Source: Multivorans sp965116445 (GTDB lineage: Bacteria; Acidobacteriota; Thermoanaerobaculia; Multivoradales; Multivoraceae). From it: 64,000 nt of DNA. Below the pieces are notes generated by a model. The model did no database searches, was not told the DNA's origin, and saw only the letters and a program-made list of their open reading frames with translations. Below are positions 48,741 through 58,493 of the stretch, piece by piece (the first letter of the stretch is position 1; the number at the start of each line of letters is the position of its first letter). Location: positions 1,736,001 to 1,800,000 of the forward strand of contig OZ220688.1 in the NCBI GenBank assembly GCA_965116445.1, written 5' to 3'. Position numbers and translations under genes: made by a program.

Positions 48741-51350
48741 ATCCGCTCGGATCAGCGGACGAACCGGCGCCGCGGCCTCCATGCGGCCGCGTCGCTGCTG
48801 TTCGCAACGGCCGCGCTGGCCGCGGTTTCCCCAAGACCGGTTGAAGCCCAGGCCAGCCGGCGGCCCCAGGCGCGCCTGCCCGACTTCTACGACCGTTGGT
48901 TCGCCGAGGTCGAGCCGCTCTTCTCCGACCGCGAGCGCCGGGCCTTCGAGCAACTCGAAGGCCCCGGAGCGCACGAGCGCTTCCTTCGCGCTTTCTGGGC
49001 GGCGCGCCCGCCGCGGCTGCTGGAGCGCTGGCGCCTGAATCTCGAGGCCCGCGATCAACTGCGCGAACGCTCGCCCGAGATGGAGCGGGCCGTGCTGCTG
49101 GCCGGAAAGCCGGCCTACCGGCAAGGCGTCGAACCGTGCGAATCGACCTTGCGGCGAATCGAGATCTGGGTCTATGACGGCTGGGAGCTCGAACATCAGC
49201 TCGGCCGGCCGCCGCCCTCCGACGCGAGCCAGGTCGTTCTCGCGTTCGTCCAGCAGGTCAACTTCGACCCCCGGTCGATGGCGCTGTGGTCGCCGGACGC
49301 TGGCGTGGACCTCACCTTCGCGCCCGGGACGTCCGGCAGCGTGGGCGACAGCGCCACACCGCCGCCGGTCGACGCACTGAGGATCCTCGACCAGGCGGAA
49401 CGAAAGCGCTGCCTGGCGTCGAACGAACGCCGCCGTCTCGAGGGGAGGCTCGAACGCGCCGTCGGCTGGAGCGAGTTCGTCGAGCAGATGGACTGGACGC
49501 GCAGGGCGCCCGGCGCCGATGGCGACACGTCGAGCTGGGTTGACGATATTCTGCGCACGGAAGCCGTCCTCGATCCCGCCGCCATGGCGTTGCCGGGCGT
49601 CTCGCTGGAGTTCGAGGCCCTCGGCAGCGAGAACCGTCGCACCGCGATGCGCGGCCGGCTGCGGCTACCCCAAGAACATCTCGCCGAACTCGGCGCCGGC
49701 TGGATCCTCGACCGGGTGACGATCACCGGCGATGTCTTCTTCGGCAACCGGCTTGCCGACGCCTTCGTCGTCACCCACCACGTCAGCGGCGGCATTCCGG
49801 TCGACGCGACGGGCGGCGACCGCCCGGCACCGGGCATCGCGCTCGACTTTTACCGTCGTCTGCCCCCCGGGCCCTACCGCATCGAACTCCGCGCCGAAGA
49901 CAACCTGGGGCGCGGGTTGCTGCGCACCAGCAGCACGGTCGACGTACCGACGCTTGCCACGGCGCCTGAGGTGCCCGATCTTCACCTGCTGACCCGCCGC
50001 GAGACGATCGTGCTGAACCAGTTGCCTGCTGTCGAGCTGCTGGCGCCGGACGGCCGGATACTCGGTTCCTCGTTCACCGCCCGGGCCACCGCCAGCCCCG
50101 GCGTCGCGGAAGTCGTCTTCCTGCGCGACGGCGAGGCGGTAGCTACGGTCATAGGACCGCCCTTCGTTCAACCCGTCGACCTGCCGGAGCAGCGACACCG
50201 CGTCGAAGTACGCGGACACGACCGCGGGGGGCAGCTTCTGGCTCGGCACGGCCTCGACATCGAACGAGAGGAGCGGCCGTTCGCGATCGACCTGGAACGT
50301 CCTGACACCGCCCGCCTGAATGAGGCGCTCGATCTCGCGATCCGCGTCGACGTGCCGTCCGGACGCGAACTCGACCACGTCGAGTGCCTCCTGGGCACGG
50401 AATCGCTGGAACGGATGGCTTCACCGCCCTTCCGTTGCCGCGTTCCGGCCGGACTGCGAGCACCGCTCGCCTTCGTTCGCGCCGTGGCCACGCTGCGTCC
50501 CAGCGATGGAGGTTCCGACGAACAGGTCGAGGATCTCGTCTTTCTGGGCGCCGGGGCCCCCGAGAAGATCGACGTCCGCCTGGTCGAGATGCTCGTGTCG
50601 GTCGGCGGCCGCCAGACCGGGCCGGCCACCGACCTCGGGCCGGCGGACTTCCGGGTTCTTCACCAGGGCATCGAGGCGCCGGTCCATGACTTCCGCAACC
50701 TCGCCGACAGGCCAATGAACGTCGCCCTCCTGATGGACGTCTCCAGTTCCCTGGGACGCGGCGTCCGAGTGGCGGCCACGAGCGCGCAGCGCTTCTTCGA
50801 GGGCGTGCTGACCGAGCGTGACGCTGCCAGCCTCCTCGTGTTCAACCACGATCTCGAGCGGCTGACGCCGTTTACCGGCGACACCCGCCTGCTCCGCTAC
50901 GCCGCCGACGGCCTGCGCGCCTGGGGCTCGACCCGGCTCTACGACGGCATCGCCTACGCGGTTTCGTCGTTCGCCGGACGGCCGGACCGGCGGGCGCTCG
51001 TCATCCTGAGCGACGGCGCGGACACCGACAGCAACCTGGACTTCGAGCGCGTCCTCGCCCAGGTCGAGCTCGCTGAGGTGGCGATCTACCCCGTCGCGCT
51101 CCGTGTGAACGACCAGGGAACGATCGACGCGCTGCGGACGCTCGCCGACCGAACCGGCGGCCAGTACCACATCGCCGACTCGGTCGACGACCTGGACCGC
51201 ATCTATCGTCAGATCGCTCGCGCCCTTCGCTCCCAGTACCTGATCGCCTTCGAGCCGGCTGCGGGCGTGGCGGCCGGGCTCAGGGACATCCGGGTCGAGG
51301 TGCTGCGTCCAGGGTTGTCGGTGACGGGAGTGCGGAGCCGGTCGCGGTAG
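48741..51350 (+). CDS. secreted GWxTD / VWFA-related domain protein
   Basis: About 870 residues. The frame is open from just after the TAG of the previous gene, but no ATG, GTG or TTG occurs in it until 49080. The upstream part is clearly coding: a signal-peptide-like stretch (HAAASLLFATAALAAV, ending VEAQA) and a GWxTD-like domain (FSDRERRAFEQLEGPG, FLRAFWAARPPR). I therefore place the start near 48741 (ATC), with an N-terminus between there and 48780. The C-terminal third is a VWA domain with MIDAS (LLMDVSSSLG), STRLYDGIAYAV and VILSDGADTDS, as in Acidobacteriota VWFA-related proteins. Extracytoplasmic; function unknown. Confidence 0.78.
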   Translation: MRSDQRTNRRRGLHAAASLLFATAALAAVSPRPVEAQASRRPQARLPDFYDRWFAEVEPLFSDRERRAFEQLEGPGAHERFLRAFWAARPPRLLERWRLNLEARDQLRERSPEMERAVLLAGKPAYRQGVEPCESTLRRIEIWVYDGWELEHQLGRPPPSDASQVVLAFVQQVNFDPRSMALWSPDAGVDLTFAPGTSGSVGDSATPPPVDALRILDQAERKRCLASNERRRLEGRLERAVGWSEFVEQMDWTRRAPGADGDTSSWVDDILRTEAVLDPAAMALPGVSLEFEALGSENRRTAMRGRLRLPQEHLAELGAGWILDRVTITGDVFFGNRLADAFVVTHHVSGGIPVDATGGDRPAPGIALDFYRRLPPGPYRIELRAEDNLGRGLLRTSSTVDVPTLATAPEVPDLHLLTRRETIVLNQLPAVELLAPDGRILGSSFTARATASPGVAEVVFLRDGEAVATVIGPPFVQPVDLPEQRHRVEVRGHDRGGQLLARHGLDIEREERPFAIDLERPDTARLNEALDLAIRVDVPSGRELDHVECLLGTESLERMASPPFRCRVPAGLRAPLAFVRAVATLRPSDGGSDEQVEDLVFLGAGAPEKIDVRLVEMLVSVGGRQTGPATDLGPADFRVLHQGIEAPVHDFRNLADRPMNVALLMDVSSSLGRGVRVAATSAQRFFEGVLTERDAASLLVFNHDLERLTPFTGDTRLLRYAADGLRAWGSTRLYDGIAYAVSSFAGRPDRRALVILSDGADTDSNLDFERVLAQVELAEVAIYPVALRVNDQGTIDALRTLADRTGGQYHIADSVDDLDRIYRQIARALRSQYLIAFEPAAGVAAGLRDIRVEVLRPGLSVTGVRSRSR

Positions 51351-51388
51351 GACTTCGGAGCCTAGGCGGATTCCGCCTTTCGGCGGAT

Positions 51389-51406
51389 GCCGGCCAGAAG
51401 GCCGGC
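51389..51406 (+). repeat. hairpin of a dispersed intergenic repeat
   Basis: GCCGGCC-AGAA-GGCCGGC followed by GCACCCAGT. The same layout (7-base stem, GAA-containing loop, GCGCACCCAGT tail) occurs at 16351-16378; a related reversed copy is at 42995-43016. Confidence 0.6.
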
Positions 51407-51471
51407 GCACCCAGTCGGCGGCGGATGGCAGGCCGGCACACCCGGTGTGCGGCCCCGCGTAGACTGCCAGC

Positions 51472-52728
51472 ATGAGCGGGACGCAGGGGCCGATGGAGGC
51501 GATCGAGCGCGTCGTGCTCCGGCCCTGCCGCGAAGCGAAGGGAAACGCGGGCTTCTGGCTCTTCCTGGGCCAGCTCGTCACCACGTTCGGGATCGCCCTC
51601 TCGAACTTCCTGCTGTTCTTCACCCTGGTCTGGGCCGGCGTCCGGCGGCGACGGCTCTTCTTCGCGGCCGGGGACGAGGAACGGCGGCGGCGCCGGCTGC
51701 TTTTCTACCCCCTGGCCGCCTACACCCTCTGCTTCGTCCTCTCCGCGGCCTTCTCGTACGACCCGGCCACCAGCCTCTCCGAGCTCTCCCAGCTCTACTC
51801 CGCGTTGACTCTGCCGCTGGCGCTCCTACTGGTGCGTGGGGAACCCCAGGTGCGCCTGGCGATCGGCGCCGTCGTCGCGATCTCCGTCGTCCTGGCGGTC
51901 TACGGTCTCGCGCAGTTCGCGTTCACTGACTACGGCCCGTTGCACCAGCGGATCCCCGGGCCGTTCTCGCACTACATGACGTTCTCCGGCGTGCTCCTGC
52001 TTGGCCTCGCGCTGATCGCCGGCCGGGTCGCCAGCAGCCACGGCTGGCGCCGGCAGGTGAACTGGATCGCCCTGGCTCTGGTCGGCGCCGCCCTCGTTCT
52101 GACCCTCACCCGCAGCGCCTGGCTCGGCGCCTTCGCGGTCGCCACCGCCGCCTTCGCTCTGCAACGCAGGCGCGTCCTGGTTGGCTACGCCGCGGCCCTG
52201 GTTCTGGCGGTCGTTGCGCTGGCCGCAGTGGCGCCGACGCTCTGGCCCACCTACTGGCAGCGCGCCACCTCGATGGTCGACGTCCGCAACCCCTCGAACT
52301 ACGACCGGCTCTGCATGCTTTGGGCCGGCGGCCAGATGATCGCCGACCGGCCGCTTGTCGGCATCGGCCCGGCCATGGTCCGCGAGTGGTACCCGGTCTA
52401 CCGCCACCCGACCTCCGTGCGGGCCCGAGTGAAGCACCTGCACAACACGTTCGTTCACATGGCGGCCAGTCGCGGCATTCCGTCGCTGCTCTGCTACCTG
52501 TGGTTGATGGGCGCCGCGACGGCCCTGACCCTTGCCGCCTACCGGCGCGAGGGTGGAAGGGCGGGACCCCGCGGCGACCTCTACTTGGGCGTTCTCTTCG
52601 CCCTGCTGGCCCTGAACGTCGCGGGCCTGTTCGAGGCGAACTGGCGCGACACGGAGATTCAGCGCTGGGTGCTGTTCCTGCTCGCGCTGCCCGCGTGCCT
52701 GCCGGCGACCAACCCGCGGGCGCCCTGA
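51472..52728 (+). CDS. O-antigen ligase family protein
   Basis: 418 residues with about eleven hydrophobic helices. The late conserved loop holds the family signature HLHNTFVHMAASRGIPSLLCYL, resembling the Wzy_C catalytic loop of WaaL, and an early Arg-containing segment (LTLTRSAWLGAFAV) matches the family. It would transfer a polymer or oligosaccharide to a lipid or protein acceptor on the periplasmic side. No other polysaccharide gene is next to it, so the acceptor is unknown. The ATG at 51472 is the only plausible start. Confidence 0.88.
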   Translation: MSGTQGPMEAIERVVLRPCREAKGNAGFWLFLGQLVTTFGIALSNFLLFFTLVWAGVRRRRLFFAAGDEERRRRRLLFYPLAAYTLCFVLSAAFSYDPATSLSELSQLYSALTLPLALLLVRGEPQVRLAIGAVVAISVVLAVYGLAQFAFTDYGPLHQRIPGPFSHYMTFSGVLLLGLALIAGRVASSHGWRRQVNWIALALVGAALVLTLTRSAWLGAFAVATAAFALQRRRVLVGYAAALVLAVVALAAVAPTLWPTYWQRATSMVDVRNPSNYDRLCMLWAGGQMIADRPLVGIGPAMVREWYPVYRHPTSVRARVKHLHNTFVHMAASRGIPSLLCYLWLMGAATALTLAAYRREGGRAGPRGDLYLGVLFALLALNVAGLFEANWRDTEIQRWVLFLLALPACLPATNPRAP

Positions 52729-52827
52729 GCCACCGCGACCTTGGCTCAGTCGCGTGCGCCTGCCAAACTGCGCCGACCCATCGCCGACAGACGACCTCCC
52801 AACCCCAGCCGTACACGGAGAATCCGC

Positions 52828-54246
52828 ATGCAATTCGACCGTCTGAGCCTGATCGAGCTCCTCGATGTTCTGTCGGCGCGTGAAGCCTCCTGCGTCGAGT
52901 TGATGACCGCCACCCTCGACAGCATCGAAGCGACTCATCCCAAGCTCAATGCCGTCGTCAGCCAACGGTCGCGCGAGGCGCTGATCACCGACGCCGAAAC
53001 GGCCGACGCGCGCCGCGCCGCCGGAGATGCACGCCCCCTCGAAGGCGTGCCCCTGGGCGTCAAGGACCTCGAGGATGTCGCGGGCATGGTGACCTCCATG
53101 GGTTCGCGCGTGTTCCGCGACTCGGTGGCCGAAGCCGATTCGACCCAGGTGGCCCGGCTGCGGGCCGCCGGAGCGATCGTCGTCGGCAAGACGAACACGC
53201 CGGAGTTCGGCTTCACCGCGATCACCAAGAACCCGCTGTTCGGCGTGACTCGCTCGCCCTGGAACCTGGAGCGCACCCCCGGCGGATCGAGCGGCGGCTC
53301 TTCCGCGGCGCTGGCCGGCGGCGTGCTGCCCCTGGTCACCTCCTCCGACGGCGGCGGCTCGATCCGCATTCCCGCCAGCTTCACCGGCGCCTTCGGACTC
53401 AAGCCGAGCTAGGGGCGGATACCCCGCGGGCCGATGAAGGCCTGGGACTACGGCAGCACCGCGGTCTACGGCCCCTTGACCCGGACCGTGTCCGACGCCG
53501 CCCTCTTCCTGGACCTGGTGGCAGGCCCCTCGCCCTGCGATCCCGCCTCCCTTCCCCACCCCGGCCTCAGCTACCGGGAGACGCTCGATTCCGGTCTGCC
53601 GCGGTCCATCCGGATCGCCTGGTCTCCCGACCTGGACTACGCCCGGGTCCAGAGCGACGTGGCTAAAATCGCCACCGACGCCACGGCCGCGTTCGACGAA
53701 GCCGGTTTCGATCTCGAACTGCTCGAGGACCATGTGCCGGGCGGCCCGCCAATGCTCACCGCCGCCTGGGGAGCGCTCGGCAACTTCCTGATCGCCGGCC
53801 AGATCCACGAAGCGCTTCGGAACCAGCGCGAGGACATGACGCACTCGTTCGCCGAGGCTCTGGAACGCTCCTGGAAGATGACGCCCGAGACGTTCGGCGC
53901 CGCCGCGCGCGAGCGCGGCCAACTGAACCTCTGGTGCGGCGACGTGTTCGACCGCTTCGATCTCTTGCTGACGCCGACCGTGCCCTACGATCCGCCCCCC
54001 GCGCGCGGCCCCTTCCCCACCCACACCGGGGGACGGGAACAGGTGCCGGCCGGGGTCGCGGCCTTCACGATTCCGTTCAACATGTCCGGTCATCCAGCGG
54101 CGACCGTGCGCGCCGGGCTGTCCGACGCCGGCCTGCCGGTGGGGCTGCAGATCGTGGGTCCGCGCCACCGCGACGACCTGGTGCTGCGGGCCGCGCGGCT
54201 GTTCGAGCGCACGCGCCCCTGGCACCCGAACTGGCCGGTGGTCTGA
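52828..54246 (+). pseudogene. amidase-signature enzyme interrupted by an in-frame TAG
   Basis: The whole frame is about 472 residues, normal for amidases, from the ATG at 52828. All three catalytic residues are before the interruption: Lys in PLGVKDLEDV, Ser in the GGSSGGSSAAL loop and Ser in SSDGGGSIRIPA. A TAG at 53410-53412 replaces what should be Arg (family text FGLKPS-R-GRIPRGP). The same frame continues with GRIPRGPMKAWDYGSTAVYGPLTRTVSD through to the normal C-terminus at 54246. A single A-to-T change from AGG would explain it. Most likely a recent nonsense mutation, though a sequencing error is possible. Confidence 0.85.
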
Positions 54247-54344
54247 TCGGGAGACAGACCCTCAGGGGTGAGCATCCTCCTTGCGGCGGCGATCGCGTTG
54301 CCGGGAGCCGGAGCGTTTGCCGAGGGCTGCCGGCAGGCCGCGGG

Positions 54345-55367
54345 CTACGGAATCACCGTGACCTTGACCGCCCCGGACCGTTTGTCACCGGCGATCTCGA
54401 AGGCGCGCTCGATCTCGTCCAGTGGCACCTGGTGGGTGAGCAACCCGGCGTAGTCATCGCCAGCATCCGCGAGGATCCGCACCGCCTCCGCGAAGTCCTC
54501 CTGCCCGGGGCGGCGCGAGTAGCAGTTGGACCACTGCAGGCGCGCCTCCTTGCCCAACAGCATCAGCGGATCAAGGGTCAGCAGGCCGGTGAAGACGCCC
54601 AGGATGCAGACCGTCCCGGCGGGGGCGAGGGCGATGCCTGCCGGACTCATCGTGTCCGCCAGGCCGCCCACCGTTTCGACCACCAGGTCGGCGTCGAAAC
54701 CCGCAAGATCCTCCCCGGCGCCGGCGTCGATCACATCGTGCGCACCGAGCTGTTTCGCCAGCCGGGCCTGGTGCGGGTAGCGGGCGGTGATCGCGACGTG
54801 ACCGAAGCCCCACGCCCGCGCCACGGCAACGACGGCCAGTCCGATCGTCCCGGCGCCCAGAATCAGCAACCGGGCGGGCGGAGTCGCCGACCCGGCATCC
54901 GCCAGGCGAAGCCCGTGAACCGCCACCGCGAAGGGTTCCGCCAGGGCCGCGTTCGGCGCCGGGAGCGGTCGCGGCAACCGGTACAACCTGTGCGCCGGTA
55001 CGACGACCGCGTCCGCAAAGCCTCCCGGACGCCGCAGGCCGTAGAGCTGGAGCTTCCGGCAGATCGAGTCACGGCCATCGCGGCACGGTTCGCAGTCGCC
55101 GCACGAGGCAAGCGGCTCGACGACGACGGATTCTCCCGCCACGAAGCCGCGGACACCGGGACCCAGGTCGTCGACGACTCCCGCCATCTCGTGGCCCATC
55201 GTCGAACCCGGGTCGATGATGGCACTGGGGCTGTGGACCATGTGCAGGTCCGTGCCGCACAGACCACAGGCGGTGATCCGTAGCCGGACCTCTCCGGGGC
55301 CCGGTTCCGGCAGCGGCCGTTCGACCAGACCCACGTTCCCGGGGCCACGATAGACACCCGCGCGCAT
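54345..55367 (-). CDS. zinc-dependent alcohol dehydrogenase, MDR superfamily
   Basis: 340 residues. Catalytic zinc site residues in CGLCGTDLH and GHEMAGVV; structural zinc site in CGDCEPCRDGRDSIC with four Cys. Rossmann motif LILGAGTIGLAVVAVARA binds NAD(P). The family includes threonine, sorbitol and glutathione-independent dehydrogenases; specificity is not visible. It stands alone on the minus strand, convergent with the interrupted amidase gene. Confidence 0.92.
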   Translation of the reverse strand: MRAGVYRGPGNVGLVERPLPEPGPGEVRLRITACGLCGTDLHMVHSPSAIIDPGSTMGHEMAGVVDDLGPGVRGFVAGESVVVEPLASCGDCEPCRDGRDSICRKLQLYGLRRPGGFADAVVVPAHRLYRLPRPLPAPNAALAEPFAVAVHGLRLADAGSATPPARLLILGAGTIGLAVVAVARAWGFGHVAITARYPHQARLAKQLGAHDVIDAGAGEDLAGFDADLVVETVGGLADTMSPAGIALAPAGTVCILGVFTGLLTLDPLMLLGKEARLQWSNCYSRRPGQEDFAEAVRILADAGDDYAGLLTHQVPLDEIERAFEIAGDKRSGAVKVTVIP

Positions 55368-55410
55368 CGCGCGGATCGTAGCAACGGCTGTCGAGAGGCG
55401 TGCGCGCCCC

Positions 55411-56343
55411 TTAGGGGAGGAAGCCCAGGGCCGAACAGTCGGCTGCTTCGCCGTTGACCGTGCAGGCGCAGTCGCCGTCGTCGCAGTCGACCTTCACTTC
55501 GCACTCGCCCGAGTCGCCACAGGCCGAAGCCGCAAACTCGAAAGAGTTCGCGTTGGCGACGTCGACCGTGCAGTCCTCGCCATCCTCGCAGGCGACCTTG
55601 ACCTCGATCACGCGGGCTTCGTGTTCGCCGGCCTCGGTGTTGGACATCTCCACGCGCCGCTCCGGCTTCCGCTCATCCAGAGTCGCGCTGACCTTGTCCA
55701 TCCGGCCATCGCGCCAGACCTCGAGCACGACCGTGTCGCCGTCCTCGTGGCCGCCAATGGCCCGCCCCAGCGCCGACGCGGATGCGACCGGCTCACCGTC
55801 GACCGCGGTGACGATGTCGCCGACCTCCAGGCCGGCACGAAGCGCCGGGCTGCCGTCCACGAGCTTGCCGACCATGACGCCCACGTCCTCGGGAACACCG
55901 AAGTGGGTGCGCAGTTCCGGGGTCAGCTCGGAGAGCTGCACGCCGAGAAACGCGCCGCCGCCGTGGCGCAGGTGCAGGCGCGAACCGTGCTCACCCAGCC
56001 GCTGCATCACCCGATGCACGCGGCGCCGCACCGACTCGCCGGCTTCGCCGTCCGCGCTCTCCTCCTCGATCAGGACGATGTCGTGCCCGTCAGCCTCGAG
56101 GACATGGACGTTGTCCTCGGCAACCCACTCGTGGTCGCCGCCGTGGAGCACCCGGACGTCGCCGTCGTCGCCGACGAAGACCATACGGCTCACATGCTCA
56201 TCGCAGTCCTCGCCGTCCGCGCAATCCACGATCTTCTTGATCTGGATCTTGCGAACCTGCTTTTCCTCACCATCCTGCGCAATTGCCGGCACGGCCACAG
56301 CCAGTGCCAACGCCACTACCAACCAGACCTTCATTCGCGACAT
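55411..56343 (-). CDS. secreted PDZ-domain protein with acidic Cys-rich repeats
   Basis: 310 residues with a signal peptide (VWLVVALALAVAVPAIAQ). A PDZ domain lies at about residues 130-220 (FLGVQLSELTPELRTHFGVPEDVGVMVGKLVDGSPALRAGLEVGDIVTAVDG). Before and after it are short acidic Cys motifs: CADGEDC, CEDGEDC, CGDSGEC, CDDGDCAC, giving about ten cysteines in an extracytoplasmic chain. They could form disulfides or bind metal such as calcium. No protease domain is present, so it is not a DegP-type protease. Function unknown. Confidence 0.82.
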   Translation of the reverse strand: MSRMKVWLVVALALAVAVPAIAQDGEEKQVRKIQIKKIVDCADGEDCDEHVSRMVFVGDDGDVRVLHGGDHEWVAEDNVHVLEADGHDIVLIEEESADGEAGESVRRRVHRVMQRLGEHGSRLHLRHGGGAFLGVQLSELTPELRTHFGVPEDVGVMVGKLVDGSPALRAGLEVGDIVTAVDGEPVASASALGRAIGGHEDGDTVVLEVWRDGRMDKVSATLDERKPERRVEMSNTEAGEHEARVIEVKVACEDGEDCTVDVANANSFEFAASACGDSGECEVKVDCDDGDCACTVNGEAADCSALGFLP

Positions 56344-56483
56344 GGTTCCATCCCTCTCCTGTTCGCGTCCGTGTTACCGCTGCATTCTACTCGGCGCGCC
56401 GCTGCCGCCCGCCTCTGTAGTGAGAACGCCGCCCGAGCCCATTCGTTCCACGCAACTCGCCGTGGCAAGGCGGCTGAGTCGAT

Positions 56484-57257
56484 TCAGGAATCTTCCAACG
56501 ACGCGCGCACGGTACGCAGATCCTTGAGCGCCGCCTTGGCCATCGAACCGCTGTCTCGCGCCACCTCGACGAAGCGGAAACCCTGCCGGATCCGCTTGGG
56601 CGCCTCCTTGACGGTGCCGGCGACCCCGGCGAACAGGCCGTGCCGCCTGCAGCCGTCGAGGATCTTGTCGATCGCGTCGGTGAACGACTCGTCCTCCTGG
56701 TCCGCGGCCGGCCGCAGCCCCAGCGACACACTGAGGTCGCTCGGGCCGACATAGACGCCGTCGAGGCCCGGCACGGACAGGATGTCGTCAAGGTTGTCGA
56801 GGGCCTGTCGGGTTTCGATCATCGGAATGCAGTAGGCCTGCTCGTTCGCCTCCTCGAGGTAGTTCCCCCCGTAGAGCAGGCCGGCACGGAAGGGCCCGAA
56901 GCTGCGCCTTCCACGCGGCGGGTAGCGGCAGGCTGACGCCGCGGCTTCCGCCTCGGCGCGACTGTTGACCATCGGAATGATGATGCCGTGGGCGCCCGCG
57001 TCGAGCATCTTGCCGATGATCCCGGGCTCGTTCCAGGGCACGCGAACGATCGGCGTCGTGTCGGAGGCGGTCATCGCCTGCAGCATCGCCGTCGCGCGCT
57101 GGTAGTCGACCAGGCCGTGCTGCATGTCGATCGTCGCCCAGTCGAAACCGAGTCGGGACATCAACTCGGCGCTGTGGGTGTCCGGCAACGCGAGCCAGGC
57201 GCCGAGGGCCGCCTCATCGTTGTCGATCTTGTCGCGCAGACGGTTCTTCATGGGCAT
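56484..57257 (-). CDS. HpcH/HpaI-type class II aldolase
   Basis: 257 residues. Family motifs: GAWLALPDTHSAELMSRLGFDWATIDMQHG (N-terminal barrel strand with metal-site neighbours), VRVPWNEPGIIGKMLDAGAHGIIIPMVNSRAEAE, IPMIETRQALDNLDDILSVPGLDGVYVGPSDLS. Pyruvate-dependent aldolase such as 4-hydroxy-2-oxoheptanedioate or 2-keto-3-deoxy-sugar aldolase; the exact substrate cannot be told. It is 63 bases upstream of the M42 peptidase gene's stop side, in the same direction as that gene. Confidence 0.92.
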   Translation of the reverse strand: MPMKNRLRDKIDNDEAALGAWLALPDTHSAELMSRLGFDWATIDMQHGLVDYQRATAMLQAMTASDTTPIVRVPWNEPGIIGKMLDAGAHGIIIPMVNSRAEAEAAASACRYPPRGRRSFGPFRAGLLYGGNYLEEANEQAYCIPMIETRQALDNLDDILSVPGLDGVYVGPSDLSVSLGLRPAADQEDESFTDAIDKILDGCRRHGLFAGVAGTVKEAPKRIRQGFRFVEVARDSGSMAKAALKDLRTVRASLEDS

Positions 57258-57320
57258 TGCCTAGCCTCCTCGGTCGCTCGGTTGGACGGAATCAATGGGA
57301 CGGAAATGTGGGCGCGGAGA

Positions 57321-58406
57321 CTAGCAGCCGATCCAGGGGATCAGGGACTCGTCGGGGGTCAGGGACGCAGCGAAGCGAGCCAACAGATCAGCCGAGTGAT
57401 CCAGGTCGTCCAGGGAGATCGTCTCGACCGCGCTGTGCATGTAGCGATTGGGAATGCTGATCAGGCCGGTCGCGACGCCGGCGCGGGTGATCTGTATCGA
57501 GTTCGCGTCGTTCGGCGCCGCGCGTCCGAGAGCCGCCAACTGGAAGGGAATCTCACTTTCTTCCGCGACGGCTTCCAGTCGGTCGCTGATCCTCGGATTC
57601 ATGTTCGGACCGCGCACGATGACCGGGCCGCCGCCCAGGCGAAGGTCTCCCTCCTGACGCTTGCTGATCGTCGGGCAGTCCGTCGCGTGGGTTACGTCCA
57701 CCGCGATGCCGACATCGGGGTCGACACCGTGGGTGCTCGTGCGGGCGCCGCGCAGGCCGATCTCCTCGCACACGGTGGACACCGCGTACACCGCCACCTT
57801 CGGGTCCTTCTTCGCCACCCGCCGCAACGCCTCGATGACCACCCACAGGCCGGTCGTGTTGTCCATCTTGGGCGCGTTGGCCAGGCCGTTGCGCAACTCC
57901 TGGAAGCCGAGATCGAGAGTCACCGGATCGCCCACTCGCACCGCCGCCTTCGCGTCGTCGCCGTCCGTCGCGCCGATGTCGAGCCACAGGTTCTCCATCT
58001 TGACAACCCGCTTGCGCTCCTCCATGTCGAGCAAGTGGATCGGTTTGCGCGCAATGACTGCCGGGACCGGACCGCCCTTCGCCCACACGGTCATCCGCTG
58101 GCCGATGAGTTGCTGCGGATCCCAGCCGCCGATCGGCTGTACCCACAGGAAGCCCTTGTCGTCGATGTAGCTCACCAGGAGACCGATCTGGTCGCAGTGG
58201 CCCGCGAACAGCACCCTTCGACCGTCCGGCTTCTTCCCGGCTTCGACATTGACCGCCGCGATCACGTTGCCGTGAATGTCGGTCGTCACGCTGTCGGCGA
58301 ACTTGCCCGCGTAGGCGCGAACGACTTCCTGTACAGGTTCCTCGTGGCCCGAGGGACTCGGCGTGGCCAACAGATCGATCAGGAACTTCCTGGCTGTCTT
58401 GTTCAC
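57321..58406 (-). CDS. M42 family metallopeptidase (glutamyl aminopeptidase-like)
   Basis: 361 residues. Metal and catalytic residues are in LFAGHCDQIGLLV (His, Asp), AVDVTHATD, and the Glu pair VCEEIGLRGA, the di-metal aminopeptidase pattern of M42. TSGHE-type opening (ATPSPSGHEEPVQEVVRAY) is also characteristic. A cytoplasmic tetrahedral aminopeptidase removing N-terminal residues is expected. It lies 87 bases downstream of the prenyl transferase stop side, same direction. Confidence 0.93.
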   Translation of the reverse strand: MNKTARKFLIDLLATPSPSGHEEPVQEVVRAYAGKFADSVTTDIHGNVIAAVNVEAGKKPDGRRVLFAGHCDQIGLLVSYIDDKGFLWVQPIGGWDPQQLIGQRMTVWAKGGPVPAVIARKPIHLLDMEERKRVVKMENLWLDIGATDGDDAKAAVRVGDPVTLDLGFQELRNGLANAPKMDNTTGLWVVIEALRRVAKKDPKVAVYAVSTVCEEIGLRGARTSTHGVDPDVGIAVDVTHATDCPTISKRQEGDLRLGGGPVIVRGPNMNPRISDRLEAVAEESEIPFQLAALGRAAPNDANSIQITRAGVATGLISIPNRYMHSAVETISLDDLDHSADLLARFAASLTPDESLIPWIGC

Positions 58407-58493
58407 TTGCTACTCCCAGCCGCTACTTGCCCGACCACACTTCGTAGTCGGGCGACCACTGCGGCCGTCCTGTCAGTTTCGTGTCTTCGGGCT

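Noticed and set aside
51826..54225. 799-residue minus-strand frame across the O-antigen ligase and amidase genes
   Set aside because: Antisense shadow of two recognisable genes, low-complexity Gly/Arg/Gln protein, no motifs.
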